64,000 nt of DNA from Flavobacterium sp. MC2016-06 (lineage in GTDB: Bacteria > Bacteroidota > Bacteroidia > Flavobacteriales > Flavobacteriaceae), in NCBI RefSeq assembly GCF_009711165.2, contig NZ_WMID02000015.1, positions 1 through 64,000 on the forward strand. Reading direction: 5' to 3'. The translations under genes were made by a program, and so were the position numbers. Shown piece by piece: positions 9,311 through 17,640 of this stretch; position 1 is the first letter of the stretch; every line of letters starts with the position of its first letter. Below the pieces are notes generated by a model. The model was not told the origin of the DNA. It saw nothing but the letters and a program-made list of their open reading frames with translations, and did no database searches.

Positions 9311-11073
9311 TTAAGAAGTTAAATCCAATCCAAATGTAGTTCGTAAAAGTTCGATATTTGGATTTATTTCTAATAAACGATTGTATCGATCCTGATCATT
9401 AAGACTGCGTTTAGTAGCAATAGCTTCATTTACAATAATTTCAATAGTAATATCATGATTGTGTAAATGGCCTTTAAGATGTCCTAAAAGTCCATTAAGC
9501 TGACTTTCAAAATCTAATTTAGAACCTTCATTAGGAAGTTCAAGCGTAATTACCGTTCCATTTAAAGTTGGATCGTTAATTAATAATAAAGACTCCATAA
9601 TTCTTAAACCTTTATCACCCAAACGCTGCGCGTATTTATTCCACTGTAATAACATTTCAGTTTCATTAAAATCTTCAGTCGGTAAAATTGTAGAAGGTTT
9701 TACGTAAGATTTAGTAAGCTCTTCCATTTCTTTTTTCTTGCGAATGCTAGATAAAGAAAAGGCAGAAACTTTAGGCTCACCGCTTGTTTCAGCTCTTGGT
9801 GTTACAGGAGTTGAAGAAACTTCTGTATTTAAATTTTGAGTTTCCTTATTTACAGCTTCAGAACTTGGAATTTGGGTTTTCGAATTTAAATTTTCTTCAT
9901 TCGAAACTTCCGCATTTGGAATTTGGGATTTATTATTTGGAATTTCAACTATAGAATAACTTCCGGTTTTATAATAAACGGGTGGAATTATGAATTGCTC
10001 AGCTTTTTTTTTTCTCCATCAAAGTTGATAGAGGCCAATTGCATCAAACATAATTCAACCAAAAGACGTTGATTCTGACTCAATTTGTATTTTAAATCGC
10101 AGTCATTTGCAATATCAATTCCTTTTAATAAAAAGTCTTGCGAACATTTTTGAGCCTGTACGCCATACATTTGCTGCGCCTGTTCACCAACTTCAAGCAA
10201 AGTGATAGTAGCAGGAGTTTTACTCACTAATAAATCTCTAAAATGTGACGCTAAACCAGCAATAAAATGATGTCCGTCAAAACCTTTTGCAAGAATATCA
10301 TTGTAAGCCAATAAAAGATCTGGAATTTTATTTTCTAAAATTAAATCTGTAATCGAAATATACGTTTCGTAATCTAAAACATTTAAGTTTTCGGTTACAG
10401 CCTGACGTGTTAAGTTAGTTCCGCAATACGAAACCACACGGTCAAAAATAGACAAAGCGTCACGCATTGCACCATCAGCCTTTTGAGCAATGATATGCAA
10501 AGCATCATCTTCAAAATTGATTCCTTGACTAGCAGCAACTTCAGCCAAATGTTCTTTAGCATCTTTTACCGTGATTCTTTTGAAATCAAAAATCTGACAG
10601 CGTGATAAAATCGTTGGAATAATTTTATGTTTCTCAGTTGTAGCTAAGATAAAAATAGCATGTTTTGGCGGTTCTTCTAATGTTTTCAGAAAAGCATTAA
10701 AAGCAGCCGAAGACAACATATGAACCTCGTCAATAATATACACTTTGTACTGCCCAGTTTGTGGCGGGATTCGAACTTGATCAATCAAACTACGAATATC
10801 ATCAACTGAGTTGTTTGAAGCAGCATCTAACTCAAAAACGTTAAAAGCAAAATCTTCGTTAGGATCATCATATCCAGGCTGATTTATTTTACGAGCCAAA
10901 ATACGCGCGCAGGTGGTTTTACCAACTCCACGAGGTCCTGTAAACAATAAAGCCGAAGCAAGGTGATTGCTTTCTATGGCATTCAACAAAGTGTTGGTAA
11001 TGGCTTTTTGCCCCACAACATCCTTAAATGTCTGCGGACGGTATTTACGAGCCGATACTACAAATTGTTCCAT
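9311..11073 (-). CDS. dnaX: DNA polymerase III subunit gamma/tau, with frame change at a run of ten A
   Basis: The zero frame runs 11073-9988 and gives a 361-residue gamma-like product. It has Walker A GPRGVGKT (residues 46-53), Walker B DEVH (115-118) and a sensor motif ILATTEKHK, but lacks the usual zinc-finger cysteines. It ends soon after a poly-A run. Reading one base back at that run (10004-10013), the frame stays open to 9311. It adds a low-complexity linker (NSKTQIPSSEAVNKETQ and similar) and a conserved C-terminal domain, about 587 residues in all, the size of tau. This looks like slippage making tau from the shifted frame, as known for Thermus dnaX, but a one-base homopolymer sequencing error would give the same picture. 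A TATATTTG -7 box lies upstream at 11093-11100. Confidence 0.9.
10004..10013 (-). promoter_or_regulatory. Putative slippage site in dnaX (A10)
   Basis: On the coding strand GGAG is followed by ten A and then GCTGAG. Zero frame reads GAA AAA AAA AAG CTG and stops at 9988-9990. A -1 shift (or an added A) reads AAA GCT GAG and continues for 230 codons. A run this long is prone to RNA-polymerase slippage. Confidence 0.7.
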
Positions 11074-11092
11074 ATTCTTTTTTATTCGATAG

Positions 11093-11100
11093 CAAATATA
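11093..11100 (-). promoter_or_regulatory. -7 promoter box for dnaX
   Basis: TATATTTG matches the Flavobacterium TAnnTTTG -7 consensus, about 20 bases before the dnaX ATG. No clear TTG -33 element was identified. Confidence 0.55.
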
Positions 11101-11290
11101 GAGTATAATTTAATGATTTAAAAATTTTAAAATTGAAAGATTTTTAAGTGTTTGAAATGCTGTAGGTTTTAATATTTGGCATGGGAGGGATTTTTTAAAT
11201 TTAGGTTTTATTATGAAGGAAATTCTATATTTTATATTGTGAAATGTGCTAATTTTAGCAGAAAATAAAATACACCATTATCGAAAATCA

Positions 11291-11872
11291 ATGAAAAGAA
11301 TAGTTTTAGCATTAATTGTTTTGTTCTTAATTACTAGCTGTGGCAAAAATGAAAAAAATTTACATCCAGATTTAATGAAACCAAATTGGGATGGAATTAA
11401 AACTGAAAAATTAAAATTTAAAATAGGTGATGTTGTCTCTATTTTTATTGACAAACAATACTATTCTGGAATTATAATGGACTTTGACGAAGATAAAGGA
11501 GGTATTTGGTACGGAATATCTCTTAGTGATTATAGATGGATAGTTCCCAACAAGAAAAAAATTAAGGAATTGAATTTTTTTGGAAGACAAATACCAAGTG
11601 GTTTTGGAGGTGATTGTATTAATTGTTGTGATTTGGTATATCTCAATCAAAAAGATGTCGACAAAAATATTATTGTTGTTAATAATATTAAAATTGATAT
11701 AAATAAAATAAGTATTGGTTCTATACAACCATTAGGAAAATTAAAAGAGATCGAAACAACATATTTTCAGGGAATGAAAGCTAGAAAAAGAAAATCAGCT
11801 GAATGTGGTGAAGCTACATTAGAACCCAATAGAATAAATGATAGATATTTTAAAATTGAAGATGTTTTATGA
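11291..11872 (+). CDS. Hypothetical lipoprotein
   Basis: Start chosen at the ATG at 11291 because it begins a lipoprotein signal (MKRIVLALIVLFLITSC, Cys17), giving 193 residues; an in-frame start at 11246 would put 15 polar residues before it. The mature part has a segment resembling a small beta-barrel (KFKIGDVVSIFIDKQYYSG, then GIWYGISLSDYRW). It also has a paired Cys motif GGDCINCCD and a charged C-terminal tail. I do not recognise the family. It is followed 54 bases later by an acetyltransferase gene on the same strand. Base composition is more AT-rich than its neighbours. Confidence 0.65.
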   Translation: MKRIVLALIVLFLITSCGKNEKNLHPDLMKPNWDGIKTEKLKFKIGDVVSIFIDKQYYSGIIMDFDEDKGGIWYGISLSDYRWIVPNKKKIKELNFFGRQIPSGFGGDCINCCDLVYLNQKDVDKNIIVVNNIKIDINKISIGSIQPLGKLKEIETTYFQGMKARKRKSAECGEATLEPNRINDRYFKIEDVL

Positions 11873-11925
11873 AGTAAACTACTTGACTTAAAATTATATT
11901 TTTATAATGAAAAGGCTTCGTAATA

Positions 11926-12372
11926 ATGAATAATAAAAATCTAAAGATTACAGAATTCCAAGAAAGCGATCTAAATGCATTGCGAGAATTGTTTCTAAAA
12001 TCCCGCATAAAAACTTTTTTCTGGATGGATTCAATAACATTTAATTTATTAGATTTTGATAAAGAAACCCAAGGTGAATATATTTTAACGGTGCTTTGCG
12101 ATGACAAAGTAATTGGATTTATTTCAGTTTGGATTCCGACAAATTTTATTCATCATTTATATATTGACGAATCATTCCATAAACGTGGTATTGGGAAAGA
12201 ACTTTTGAAAACTGTTATAGAGAAAACAGGTTTGCCGATTCGATTGAAATGTTTGGAAAAAAATACCGATGCAATTCAATTTTATAAGAAATTAGGATTT
12301 GAAAAAAGGGAAAAAGGAGAATCTGAAAATGGTTCTTATTATGTAATGAAATTATCTGAAGATATTGAATAA
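11926..12372 (+). CDS. GNAT-family N-acetyltransferase
   Basis: 148 residues, a single GNAT domain. The acetyl-CoA pyrophosphate-binding motif is HKRGIGKELL around residues 85-94, after the typical beta-4 strand HHLYIDESF. Near the C-terminus KNTDAIQFYKKLGFEKRE is the conserved helix and strand seen in most members. GNAT enzymes move acetyl from CoA to an amine; the acceptor cannot be deduced. The start follows a 53-base gap after the lipoprotein, and an EEP-family gene follows 12 bases after the stop, suggesting a small operon. Confidence 0.87.
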   Translation: MNNKNLKITEFQESDLNALRELFLKSRIKTFFWMDSITFNLLDFDKETQGEYILTVLCDDKVIGFISVWIPTNFIHHLYIDESFHKRGIGKELLKTVIEKTGLPIRLKCLEKNTDAIQFYKKLGFEKREKGESENGSYYVMKLSEDIE

Positions 12373-12384
12373 AAGGAAACTGCA

Positions 12385-13098
12385 ATGAAAATCATAACTT
12401 GGAATTGTAATATGGCTTTCAGAAAAAAAGCCGAGTTTATTCTGGTTCACCAACCAGATATTCTGATAATTCCAGAATGTGAAAATATCGAAAGATTGAA
12501 ATTTCCCAAACACGTTCCACTTCCAACCGATATTCTTTGGTACGGAGCAAATCAGCACAAAGGACTTGGCGTTTTTTCGTATAGCGATTATAGATTTGAA
12601 TTGATGGATTGCCATAATCCTGATTTCAAAAATGTGTTGCCAATATCCGTTACGAAAGGAAAAATAGATTTTACTTTATTCGCCGTTTGGGCAAATAATC
12701 CGCAAGATAAAGACGGACAATATGTAACGCAGGTTTGGAAAGCGATTAATTATTATGAAAAGCTATTATCTGAAACCAAAACAATTTTAATTGGAGACTT
12801 CAACAGCAATACCATTTGGGACAAACCACGAAGAGAAGGAAATCATTCTACAGTTGTAAATAAATTGGCAGAGAAAAAGATATTTAGTGTTTACCATAAA
12901 TTTTTTAATCAAGAACAAGGAAAAGAAATACATCCAACTTTGTTTTTATATCGGCACGAAAATAAACCGTATCATTTGGATTATTGTTTTGCTTCAAATG
13001 ATTTTATAGAAGTTTTAAAAAGTGTAGAAGTTGGAAGTTATAACGATTGGAAAATTTATAGCGATCATAAACCTTTGATTGTGGAGTTTGGAATTTAG
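12385..13098 (+). CDS. Endonuclease/exonuclease/phosphatase (EEP) family protein
   Basis: 237 residues with the EEP signatures in order. These are the N-terminal ITWNCNM with a metal-binding Asn, DILIIPECEN with the catalytic Glu, GDFNSNTIWD, and the C-terminal SDHKPLIVEF carrying the Asp-His pair. The family uses divalent metal to hydrolyse phosphodiesters in nucleic acids or phospholipids. There is no signal peptide, so a cytoplasmic nuclease-like role is likelier than an exported sphingomyelinase. It starts 12 bases after the GNAT gene. Substrate unknown. Confidence 0.82.
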   Translation: MKIITWNCNMAFRKKAEFILVHQPDILIIPECENIERLKFPKHVPLPTDILWYGANQHKGLGVFSYSDYRFELMDCHNPDFKNVLPISVTKGKIDFTLFAVWANNPQDKDGQYVTQVWKAINYYEKLLSETKTILIGDFNSNTIWDKPRREGNHSTVVNKLAEKKIFSVYHKFFNQEQGKEIHPTLFLYRHENKPYHLDYCFASNDFIEVLKSVEVGSYNDWKIYSDHKPLIVEFGI

Positions 13099-13162
13099 TT
13101 TCATAAATTTTATTCTCATTTTTGTACAATCAATCAGAACTTAAATTTAAAGTATCATTTTA

Positions 13163-13669
13163 ATGAAAATTATATTAGAACGAAATCTGGATTTTAAACA
13201 ATTTCAAAATTTAATTATTTTGATTTTTTGCTGTGTTATAATTTTGTTTGGTATGTTGAATTCATTGCCGTTTAGTAGTTATATTTCTATAAAATTAGTG
13301 TTACTGTTTCTTATTGTTTTATTCTTTACAATGTTATTTACAAAGAATGGGTTTTTCATAAAAAACAATGAATTTTATACTGCAGTTTTTTTGTTTGGAT
13401 TTGTATTGAAAAAAAATGTCCTTCAAACGTTTATGTACGATAAATTGACTGTAATAAAAGGCAGGCTTTCTACTAATTATAATTACTCACATGATATTAG
13501 AGAGTTTCGTAATTGGGAGCCCGATTTAAATGTTTCGGTTAATAGTTTTTCCATTATTATGATTAATGAAAATGATAATCTTAGAAAAAAAATTTTAAGA
13601 TTAACTAAACCTGAAAAGGTAAAAACTGCAATTAATTTTATTGTTGAAAATACAAACTTGAATTTTTAA
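13163..13669 (+). CDS. Hypothetical membrane protein with two N-terminal helices
   Basis: 168 residues. Two adjacent hydrophobic segments lie at about 17-34 and 43-60. A soluble part follows with alternating strands (FFIKNNEFYTAVFLFGF, then LTVIKGRLSTNYNYSHD) resembling a PH-like/bPH2 arrangement. I cannot assign a family. It is preceded by a 64-base gap and followed 12 bases later by a cupin gene on the same strand. Very AT-rich, like the lipoprotein at 11291. Confidence 0.6.
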   Translation: MKIILERNLDFKQFQNLIILIFCCVIILFGMLNSLPFSSYISIKLVLLFLIVLFFTMLFTKNGFFIKNNEFYTAVFLFGFVLKKNVLQTFMYDKLTVIKGRLSTNYNYSHDIREFRNWEPDLNVSVNSFSIIMINENDNLRKKILRLTKPEKVKTAINFIVENTNLNF

Positions 13670-13681
13670 ATAAGTATTAAA

Positions 13682-14167
13682 ATGAAAGAGCAAAAACAAA
13701 TAGTAACAACCGACGAAACCGAAGGTCAAAAACTTAAAATAGCTGGCGGTAATTACCGAATCATTATTTCGGGAAAAGAAACCAATGGAGAATATGCAGT
13801 AATAGAAATGTCAATTCCACCGGGTGCTGGACCAAATCCGCATTCGCATCCTGATTTTAATGAGTCGTTTTTTGTTTTGGAAGGAGAAATTTCTTTTAAG
13901 TCAGAATCGGCGAGTTATATTGCTAAAAAGAATTCTTATATTAATATTCCTAAAGGCGGTATTGTTCATGGTTTTAAAAACTTAAGTGATCAACCTGCTA
14001 AATTATTATGTACTGTTATGCCAGCCGGATTAGATGATTTATTTGAGGAAATGTCGATTTATTTAGAAACAGCAGACTTAAATTCTGAAAAGGAAACTAA
14101 AGAAAAATTGGGTTTGATTTTTGAAAAATATGGACAAAAAATATATCCTGAAAATTACCTAAATTAA
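13682..14167 (+). CDS. Cupin-domain protein
   Basis: 161 residues with one cupin barrel. Motif 1 is GPNPHSHPDFNESFFVLEG with metal-ligand candidates His54, His56 and Glu61; motif 2 contains His96 (IPKGGIVHGFKN). All four residues usually needed for a metal site are present. Small single-domain cupins of this kind range from sugar isomerases to dioxygenases and storage-like binding proteins, so no reaction is assigned. The gene follows the membrane protein at 13163 by 12 bases, and a 175-base AT-rich gap follows it. Confidence 0.85.
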   Translation: MKEQKQIVTTDETEGQKLKIAGGNYRIIISGKETNGEYAVIEMSIPPGAGPNPHSHPDFNESFFVLEGEISFKSESASYIAKKNSYINIPKGGIVHGFKNLSDQPAKLLCTVMPAGLDDLFEEMSIYLETADLNSEKETKEKLGLIFEKYGQKIYPENYLN

Positions 14168-14342
14168 ATATTGATTTTGTATCTATCTGAAAATAAACAA
14201 GTTTTGAGTTGTAAAATTCAAGACTTTTTTTATGCGCTAATTTTAAGAAATGAATAAGAGTTTAAAATGTAAGAATATTATGTAATAATCAATTGGTTTA
14301 TTCGTTAACTTAGATAATTAATTAATTTAAAAAAAAGATATC

Positions 14343-14822
14343 ATGAAAATTAAATCGATTTTATTAGGAATGGGGCTTGCTATTTCGTTAGTGGCTTGTG
14401 GTCCTAAAGATGCAGATATTCAAAAAGAAATTACTGCAAAAGTAAGTGCTTTTCCAGGAGTAGAAGTTACTGTAAAAGATGGTGTTGCTACTATTTCAGG
14501 TCTGTGTAAAGATGATGCATTTAAACAAAATGCTGAGGACATTATTAAAGGTATTAAAGGCGTTAAATCTGTAGTGAATAACTGCGAAATTGCAGCGCCA
14601 GAACCTGTGGCAGCTCCTGCACCTGTAGTAATTAATGCTGATAGTGTTTTAACAACTTCTGTAAATGAAGTAGTAAAAACGTATAGCGGCGTAACTGCAG
14701 CAGTTTCTAATGGAGTGGTTACACTTACTGGAGAAATCAAAAAAACTCAATTGCCAGCTTTAATAAAAAGCGTTCAGGAATTGAAACCTAAAAAAGTAGA
14801 AAATAAGTTAACTATTAAATAA
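14343..14822 (+). CDS. BON-domain lipoprotein
   Basis: 159 residues. A lipoprotein signal ends at LVAC (Cys19), followed by two BON domains. The first is at about 25-80 (ITAKVSAFPGVEVTVKDGVATISG and GIKGVKSVVNNC), the second at about 100-158 (VNEVVKTYSGVTAAVSNG and VTLTGEIKK), joined by an Ala/Pro linker. BON domains bind membranes or peptidoglycan-associated partners and are typical of OsmY-like stress proteins. Seven bases separate it from the BON-LysM gene downstream, so both products probably act together in the periplasm or outer membrane. Confidence 0.87.
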   Translation: MKIKSILLGMGLAISLVACGPKDADIQKEITAKVSAFPGVEVTVKDGVATISGLCKDDAFKQNAEDIIKGIKGVKSVVNNCEIAAPEPVAAPAPVVINADSVLTTSVNEVVKTYSGVTAAVSNGVVTLTGEIKKTQLPALIKSVQELKPKKVENKLTIK

Positions 14823-14829
14823 TACTATC

Positions 14830-15201
14830 ATGAGTTTACTAGATAAATACAAAGAGTTAACAGATTTAGCAGCCAATTTAGGCACAGCAGATTTGCAGGT
14901 AAGAGAGCAGGATAATGTACTTTATATTGATGGTACAGCAAAATCTGCAGATGACAAAGAGAAACTTTGGGATGCTTACGGAAAAATAGATCCTGATTTT
15001 AGATCGGCTGATGTGGTGATGAATATTGCTGTTACTGAAGGTGCAACTATAGAATACACCGTTGTAGGAGGTGATTCATTATCGAAAATTGGAAAAGCAC
15101 ACGGCGTTTCATGGCAGGCAATTTACGAAGCGAATAAAGATATTATTAAAAACCCTGACTTGATTCAAGTGGGTTGGAAATTAAAAATACCAACTGCATA
15201 A
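14830..15201 (+). CDS. BON-LysM protein (YgaU/Kbp-like)
   Basis: 123 residues. The N-terminal half is BON-like (LQVREQDNVLYIDGTAKSAD). The C-terminal half is a complete LysM domain at about 75-121 (YTVVGGDSLSKIGKAHGVSW ... LIQVGWKLKIP). The layout equals that of E. coli YgaU/Kbp, a cytoplasmic K+-binding protein with BON plus LysM. No signal peptide is visible, consistent with that comparison; potassium binding here is inference. It is the second gene of an operon with the BON lipoprotein and is followed by a strong hairpin terminator. Confidence 0.85.
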   Translation: MSLLDKYKELTDLAANLGTADLQVREQDNVLYIDGTAKSADDKEKLWDAYGKIDPDFRSADVVMNIAVTEGATIEYTVVGGDSLSKIGKAHGVSWQAIYEANKDIIKNPDLIQVGWKLKIPTA

Positions 15202-15225
15202 TTTTATTTTAGGAGTTGTTTTAAA

Positions 15226-15255
15226 AGTCCGTCATTTTATGATGGGCTTTTTTTT
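15226..15255 (+). terminator. Rho-independent terminator after the BON operon
   Basis: Ten-base-pair stem (AGTCCGTCAT / ATGATGGGCT, two G-U pairs) with a TTT loop, followed by eight T. It lies 24 bases after the stop of the BON-LysM gene. Confidence 0.85.
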
Positions 15256-15268
15256 GTTCTCATTTTTT

Positions 15269-15355
15269 GTCTTTGCGAGGAACGAAGCAATCACACTTGT
15301 TAGGTCAAACTTTGTGTTTCATTGTTAGTGAGGTTGCTTCGTTCCTCGCAAAGAC
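15269..15355. repeat. Dispersed palindrome, family R2, copy 1
   Basis: Perfect 22-bp inverted arms, starting GTCTTTGCGAGGAACGAAGC at 15269 and ending with its complement at 15355, around a 43-bp centre. A related element is at 29847-29934, with a similar centre (CTTTGTGT ... TTAGTGAGGTTGC). Confidence 0.9.
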
Positions 15356-15389
15356 AAGATGGTATAATTTTTTTCTTTTAAAAACAAAA

Positions 15390-15486
15390 AGCCCTAGCCC
15401 TGATGGGAGCGACATCCTTTTTTTGGCTGCTGCCAGCCAGAAAAAGATATTAGTCCCGATAGCTATCGGGACAGGAAACAGCTTCT
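15390..15486 (+). repeat. Dispersed element, family R3, copy 1
   Basis: Contains AGCCCTAGCCCTGATGGGAG, then a small hairpin (GGCTG-CTGC-CAGCC), then AAAGATAT, then a perfect 18-bp palindrome TCCCGATAGCTATCGGGA and a GGAAACAGCTTCT tail. The 36407-36489 element has the same order in reverse with a different central hairpin. Confidence 0.75.
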
Positions 15487-15513
15487 AATAATCATAATAA
15501 TTGTTCTTTAAAA

Positions 15514-15807
15514 TCACCTGCCCTTTATGCTGAGATCGAGTAATATTTGTGCAGTTTCGGAATCTGAATCTGCCGAAAATCCTGATACATAAACTCCTTT
15601 TTTGCCTGAACTTGATTTAATTCCGTATACAACTGCCTCATCGCCTGGGTCTGATTCCCCTTCGTATCGATACACATGTACAATTTCAAATTTTTCAGGA
15701 TTTTTTTTGATCGCGTCAGAGTTTAAATTAAAATCGCAGGTAAATCCTTTTTCATTCAATTGATCTAAAGCTTTTGAAACAGTTGCGTAATGATACATTC
15801 TAGTCAT
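15514..15807 (-). CDS. Conserved small hypothetical protein
   Basis: 97 residues, soluble, acidic. It begins [21 protein letters not shown]. It contains a helix-strand core ([15 protein letters not shown]), a Gly/Ser-rich turn ([16 protein letters not shown]) and an amphipathic C-terminal helix. I have a weak memory of relatives in Flavobacterium being labelled phosphoribosylpyrophosphate synthetase, but nothing here resembles that enzyme (no PRPP loop, far too short), so I give no function. An ATG at 15798 (MYHY) is an alternative start. It stands alone, transcribed toward the R3 and R2 repeats. Confidence 0.65.
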   Translation of the reverse strand: MTRMYHYATVSKALDQLNEKGFTCDFNLNSDAIKKNPEKFEIVHVYRYEGESDPGDEAVVYGIKSSSGKKGVYVSGFSADSDSETAQILLDLSIKGR

Positions 15808-15922
15808 AATAATGGGATTTTAAAATTATGGATTTTAAAGATAACTAATTTAAAATTAAAACGTTGCGAATTTTCACTGAAAATCTAAATTTTAAAATCA
15901 GAATTCTTCGATTATAAATCGC

Positions 15923-15930
15923 TATTTTTG
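15923..15930 (+). promoter_or_regulatory. -7 promoter box for RNase P RNA
   Basis: TATTTTTG fits TAnnTTTG and ends four bases before the predicted 5' end of the RNA at 15935. It is the most precisely placed promoter in the window, because the RNA end is fixed by pairing. Confidence 0.7.
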
Positions 15931-15934
15931 CCGC

Positions 15935-16242
15935 GCAGACCGCCTTATCGTCGTCCCGATTCATCGGGAGGGAGGAAAGTCCGGACACCACAGAGAAGCA
16001 TAGCGGGTAACCCCCGTCGGTCTTAGTAATAAGGCAAGGACAAGTGCAACAGAAAGTATGTACAGGTAATGCTGTAGTGAAACCAGGTAAACTCTATGCG
16101 GTGAAATACCAAGTATATCAGCATTTAAGGGCTTCTCGTCCGTTGTTGAAGGGTAGGTAGCTTGAGTCCAGTAGTAATGCTGGATCTAGATAAATGATAA
16201 GGCTCTGATTTATCAGAGACAGAATCCGGCTTATAGGTCTGC
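15935..16242 (+). ncRNA. rnpB: RNase P RNA, bacterial class A
   Basis: The conserved 5' core GAGGAAAGTCCGGACACC and the 3' core ACAGAATCCGGCTTATAGGT are both present about 250 bases apart. The central GTGCAACAGAAAG...TACAGGTAA...GGTGAAACC-like region (here AGTGAAACCAGGTAAACTC) lies between them. The ends GCAGACC (15935) and GGTCTGC (to 16242) pair as helix P1, which fixes the length at 308 nt. The catalytic RNA trims the 5' leader of pre-tRNAs. A T-rich run directly follows and probably ends transcription. Confidence 0.97.
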
Positions 16243-16250
16243 TTTTTTTA

Positions 16251-16258
16251 TATATTTG
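16251..16258 (+). promoter_or_regulatory. -7 promoter box for the dicarboxylate symporter
   Basis: TATATTTG, 22 bases before the ATG at 16281 and immediately after the rnpB T-run. Confidence 0.5.
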
Positions 16259-16280
16259 TGAAACTTACTAAATAACCTTC

Positions 16281-17531
16281 ATGAATATTACTTCTCAAAA
16301 TCTCCCGAATAAACCTAAAAAAAGCACTTTTGCAACTATTATAACCAATCTTACCTTTTGGGTTTTGATTGCAATTATTGCGGGTATTTTACTCGGACAT
16401 TTTTCGCCTGCTAATGGTGTAAAAATGGAAGTTGTAGGAAAAACGTTTGTCGACATTATTAAACTTTTTATTGGCCCGATTATCTTCTTGACAATTGTTT
16501 TGGGAATTTCTGGAATGGGAAATCTTAAAAAAGTGGGAAGAATAGGAATTAAAGCACTAACTTATTTTGAGATTGTTTCGACTATTGCACTAGCAATTGG
16601 CGTTACGATTGCGTATGTTATTAAACCCGGAAAAATTGACAAAACAGGTTTGGCTTTGCAAGATGCAAGTCAATATACAAGCGGAACTGCGGAACATTTT
16701 TCTTGGTTAAAATTCTTTTTGTCCAATTTTACACTTCAGGTTTTATTAGCCGCAATTGTCTGCGGTATAGCTTTAAATTTTTATAAACAGCGCGAACAGA
16801 CTATTTTGGTTCTGGAACGAATTTCAAAAGTAGTTTTTACAGGTTTAAAATATGTAATGTATCTGGCACCAATTGGAGCTTTTGGAGGCATGGCTTTTAC
16901 GATTGGTAAATTTGGTCTGCAGACTTTAATTCCGCTTGGGAAATTGATGCTGTGTGTTTATCTGACTATGATTCTGTTTGTGTTTTTGATTTTAGGAAGT
17001 ATTCTAAGATATTATAAAATCAGCATTCTTTCTATTTTAAAATACATAAAAGAAGAGCTTTTACTGGTGCTGGGAACTTCGTCTTCAGAAGCTGCTTTGC
17101 CAAGTATTATGGTCAAACTAGAACGAATGGGCTGTAGTAAATCGGTTGTAGGATTGGTGATTCCAACGGGATATTCTTTTAATCTCGACGGAACTTCGAT
17201 TTATCTTTCAATGTCAGTTATTTTTTTAGCACAGCTGTATGATGTACATTTGAGTTTCTTCGAAATTTTGAGTGTAATAGGAATCTTAATGATTACTTCT
17301 AAAGGCGCCGCGGGCGTTACCGGAAGCGGTTTTATTGTTTTGGCGTCTACATTAACAGCGATTCATAAAATTCCGGTAGAAGGCTTAGCTTTTTTATTGG
17401 GAGTTGATAAATTTATGAGCGAAGCAAGAGCAATTACCAATTTGATTGGAAATACAGTGGCTACGATTATAATTTCTAAAAGTGAAAGAGATTTTACAGA
17501 ATTGAATCTGGAGCCTGTTTTAGAGGAATAA
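16281..17531 (+). CDS. Dicarboxylate/amino acid:cation symporter (DAACS family)
   Basis: 416 residues with the full DAACS (GltPh/DctA) signature set. These are the hairpin-1 serine motif GTSSSEAALPS (265-275), TM7 PTGYSFNLDGT (295-305), the hairpin-2 SKGAAGVTGSG (340-350), and TM8 with Asp376, Arg383, Asn387 and Asn391 (DKFMSEARAITNLIGN). Arg383 favours acidic substrates such as glutamate, aspartate or C4-dicarboxylates, driven by Na+ or H+. It is a single gene between rnpB and panE with its own -7 box. The subfamily (GltP, DctA) is not decided here. Confidence 0.92.
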   Translation: MNITSQNLPNKPKKSTFATIITNLTFWVLIAIIAGILLGHFSPANGVKMEVVGKTFVDIIKLFIGPIIFLTIVLGISGMGNLKKVGRIGIKALTYFEIVSTIALAIGVTIAYVIKPGKIDKTGLALQDASQYTSGTAEHFSWLKFFLSNFTLQVLLAAIVCGIALNFYKQREQTILVLERISKVVFTGLKYVMYLAPIGAFGGMAFTIGKFGLQTLIPLGKLMLCVYLTMILFVFLILGSILRYYKISILSILKYIKEELLLVLGTSSSEAALPSIMVKLERMGCSKSVVGLVIPTGYSFNLDGTSIYLSMSVIFLAQLYDVHLSFFEILSVIGILMITSKGAAGVTGSGFIVLASTLTAIHKIPVEGLAFLLGVDKFMSEARAITNLIGNTVATIIISKSERDFTELNLEPVLEE

Positions 17532-17534
17532 TGT

Positions 17535-17568
17535 TTTTGCCGCAAAGGCACTAAGACACAAAGTTTTT
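17535..17568. repeat. Half-element of a common intergenic repeat
   Basis: TTTTGCCGCAAAGGCACTAAG followed by ACACAAAGTTTTT. From memory this resembles one arm of a frequent flavobacterial intergenic repeat; no second arm is visible here. Confidence 0.4.
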
Positions 17569-17640
17569 AAATACTTTTGATTTGTATTAGTTTATATTTA
17601 TTGGAATTTGGAATTTGGATTTTTTTTTTAATTAGAATTT

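Noticed and set aside
10764..10781. GGGATTCGAACTTGATC-like sequence resembling a tRNA T-arm
   Set aside because: It lies inside the conserved dnaX coding frame (RIPPQTGQ region) and has no acceptor or anticodon stem.
15267..15488. A rightward reading frame of 73 codons across the R2 and R3 repeats
   Set aside because: It is built from inverted repeats, has no start context, and the same translation would appear wherever the repeat occurs; not a gene.
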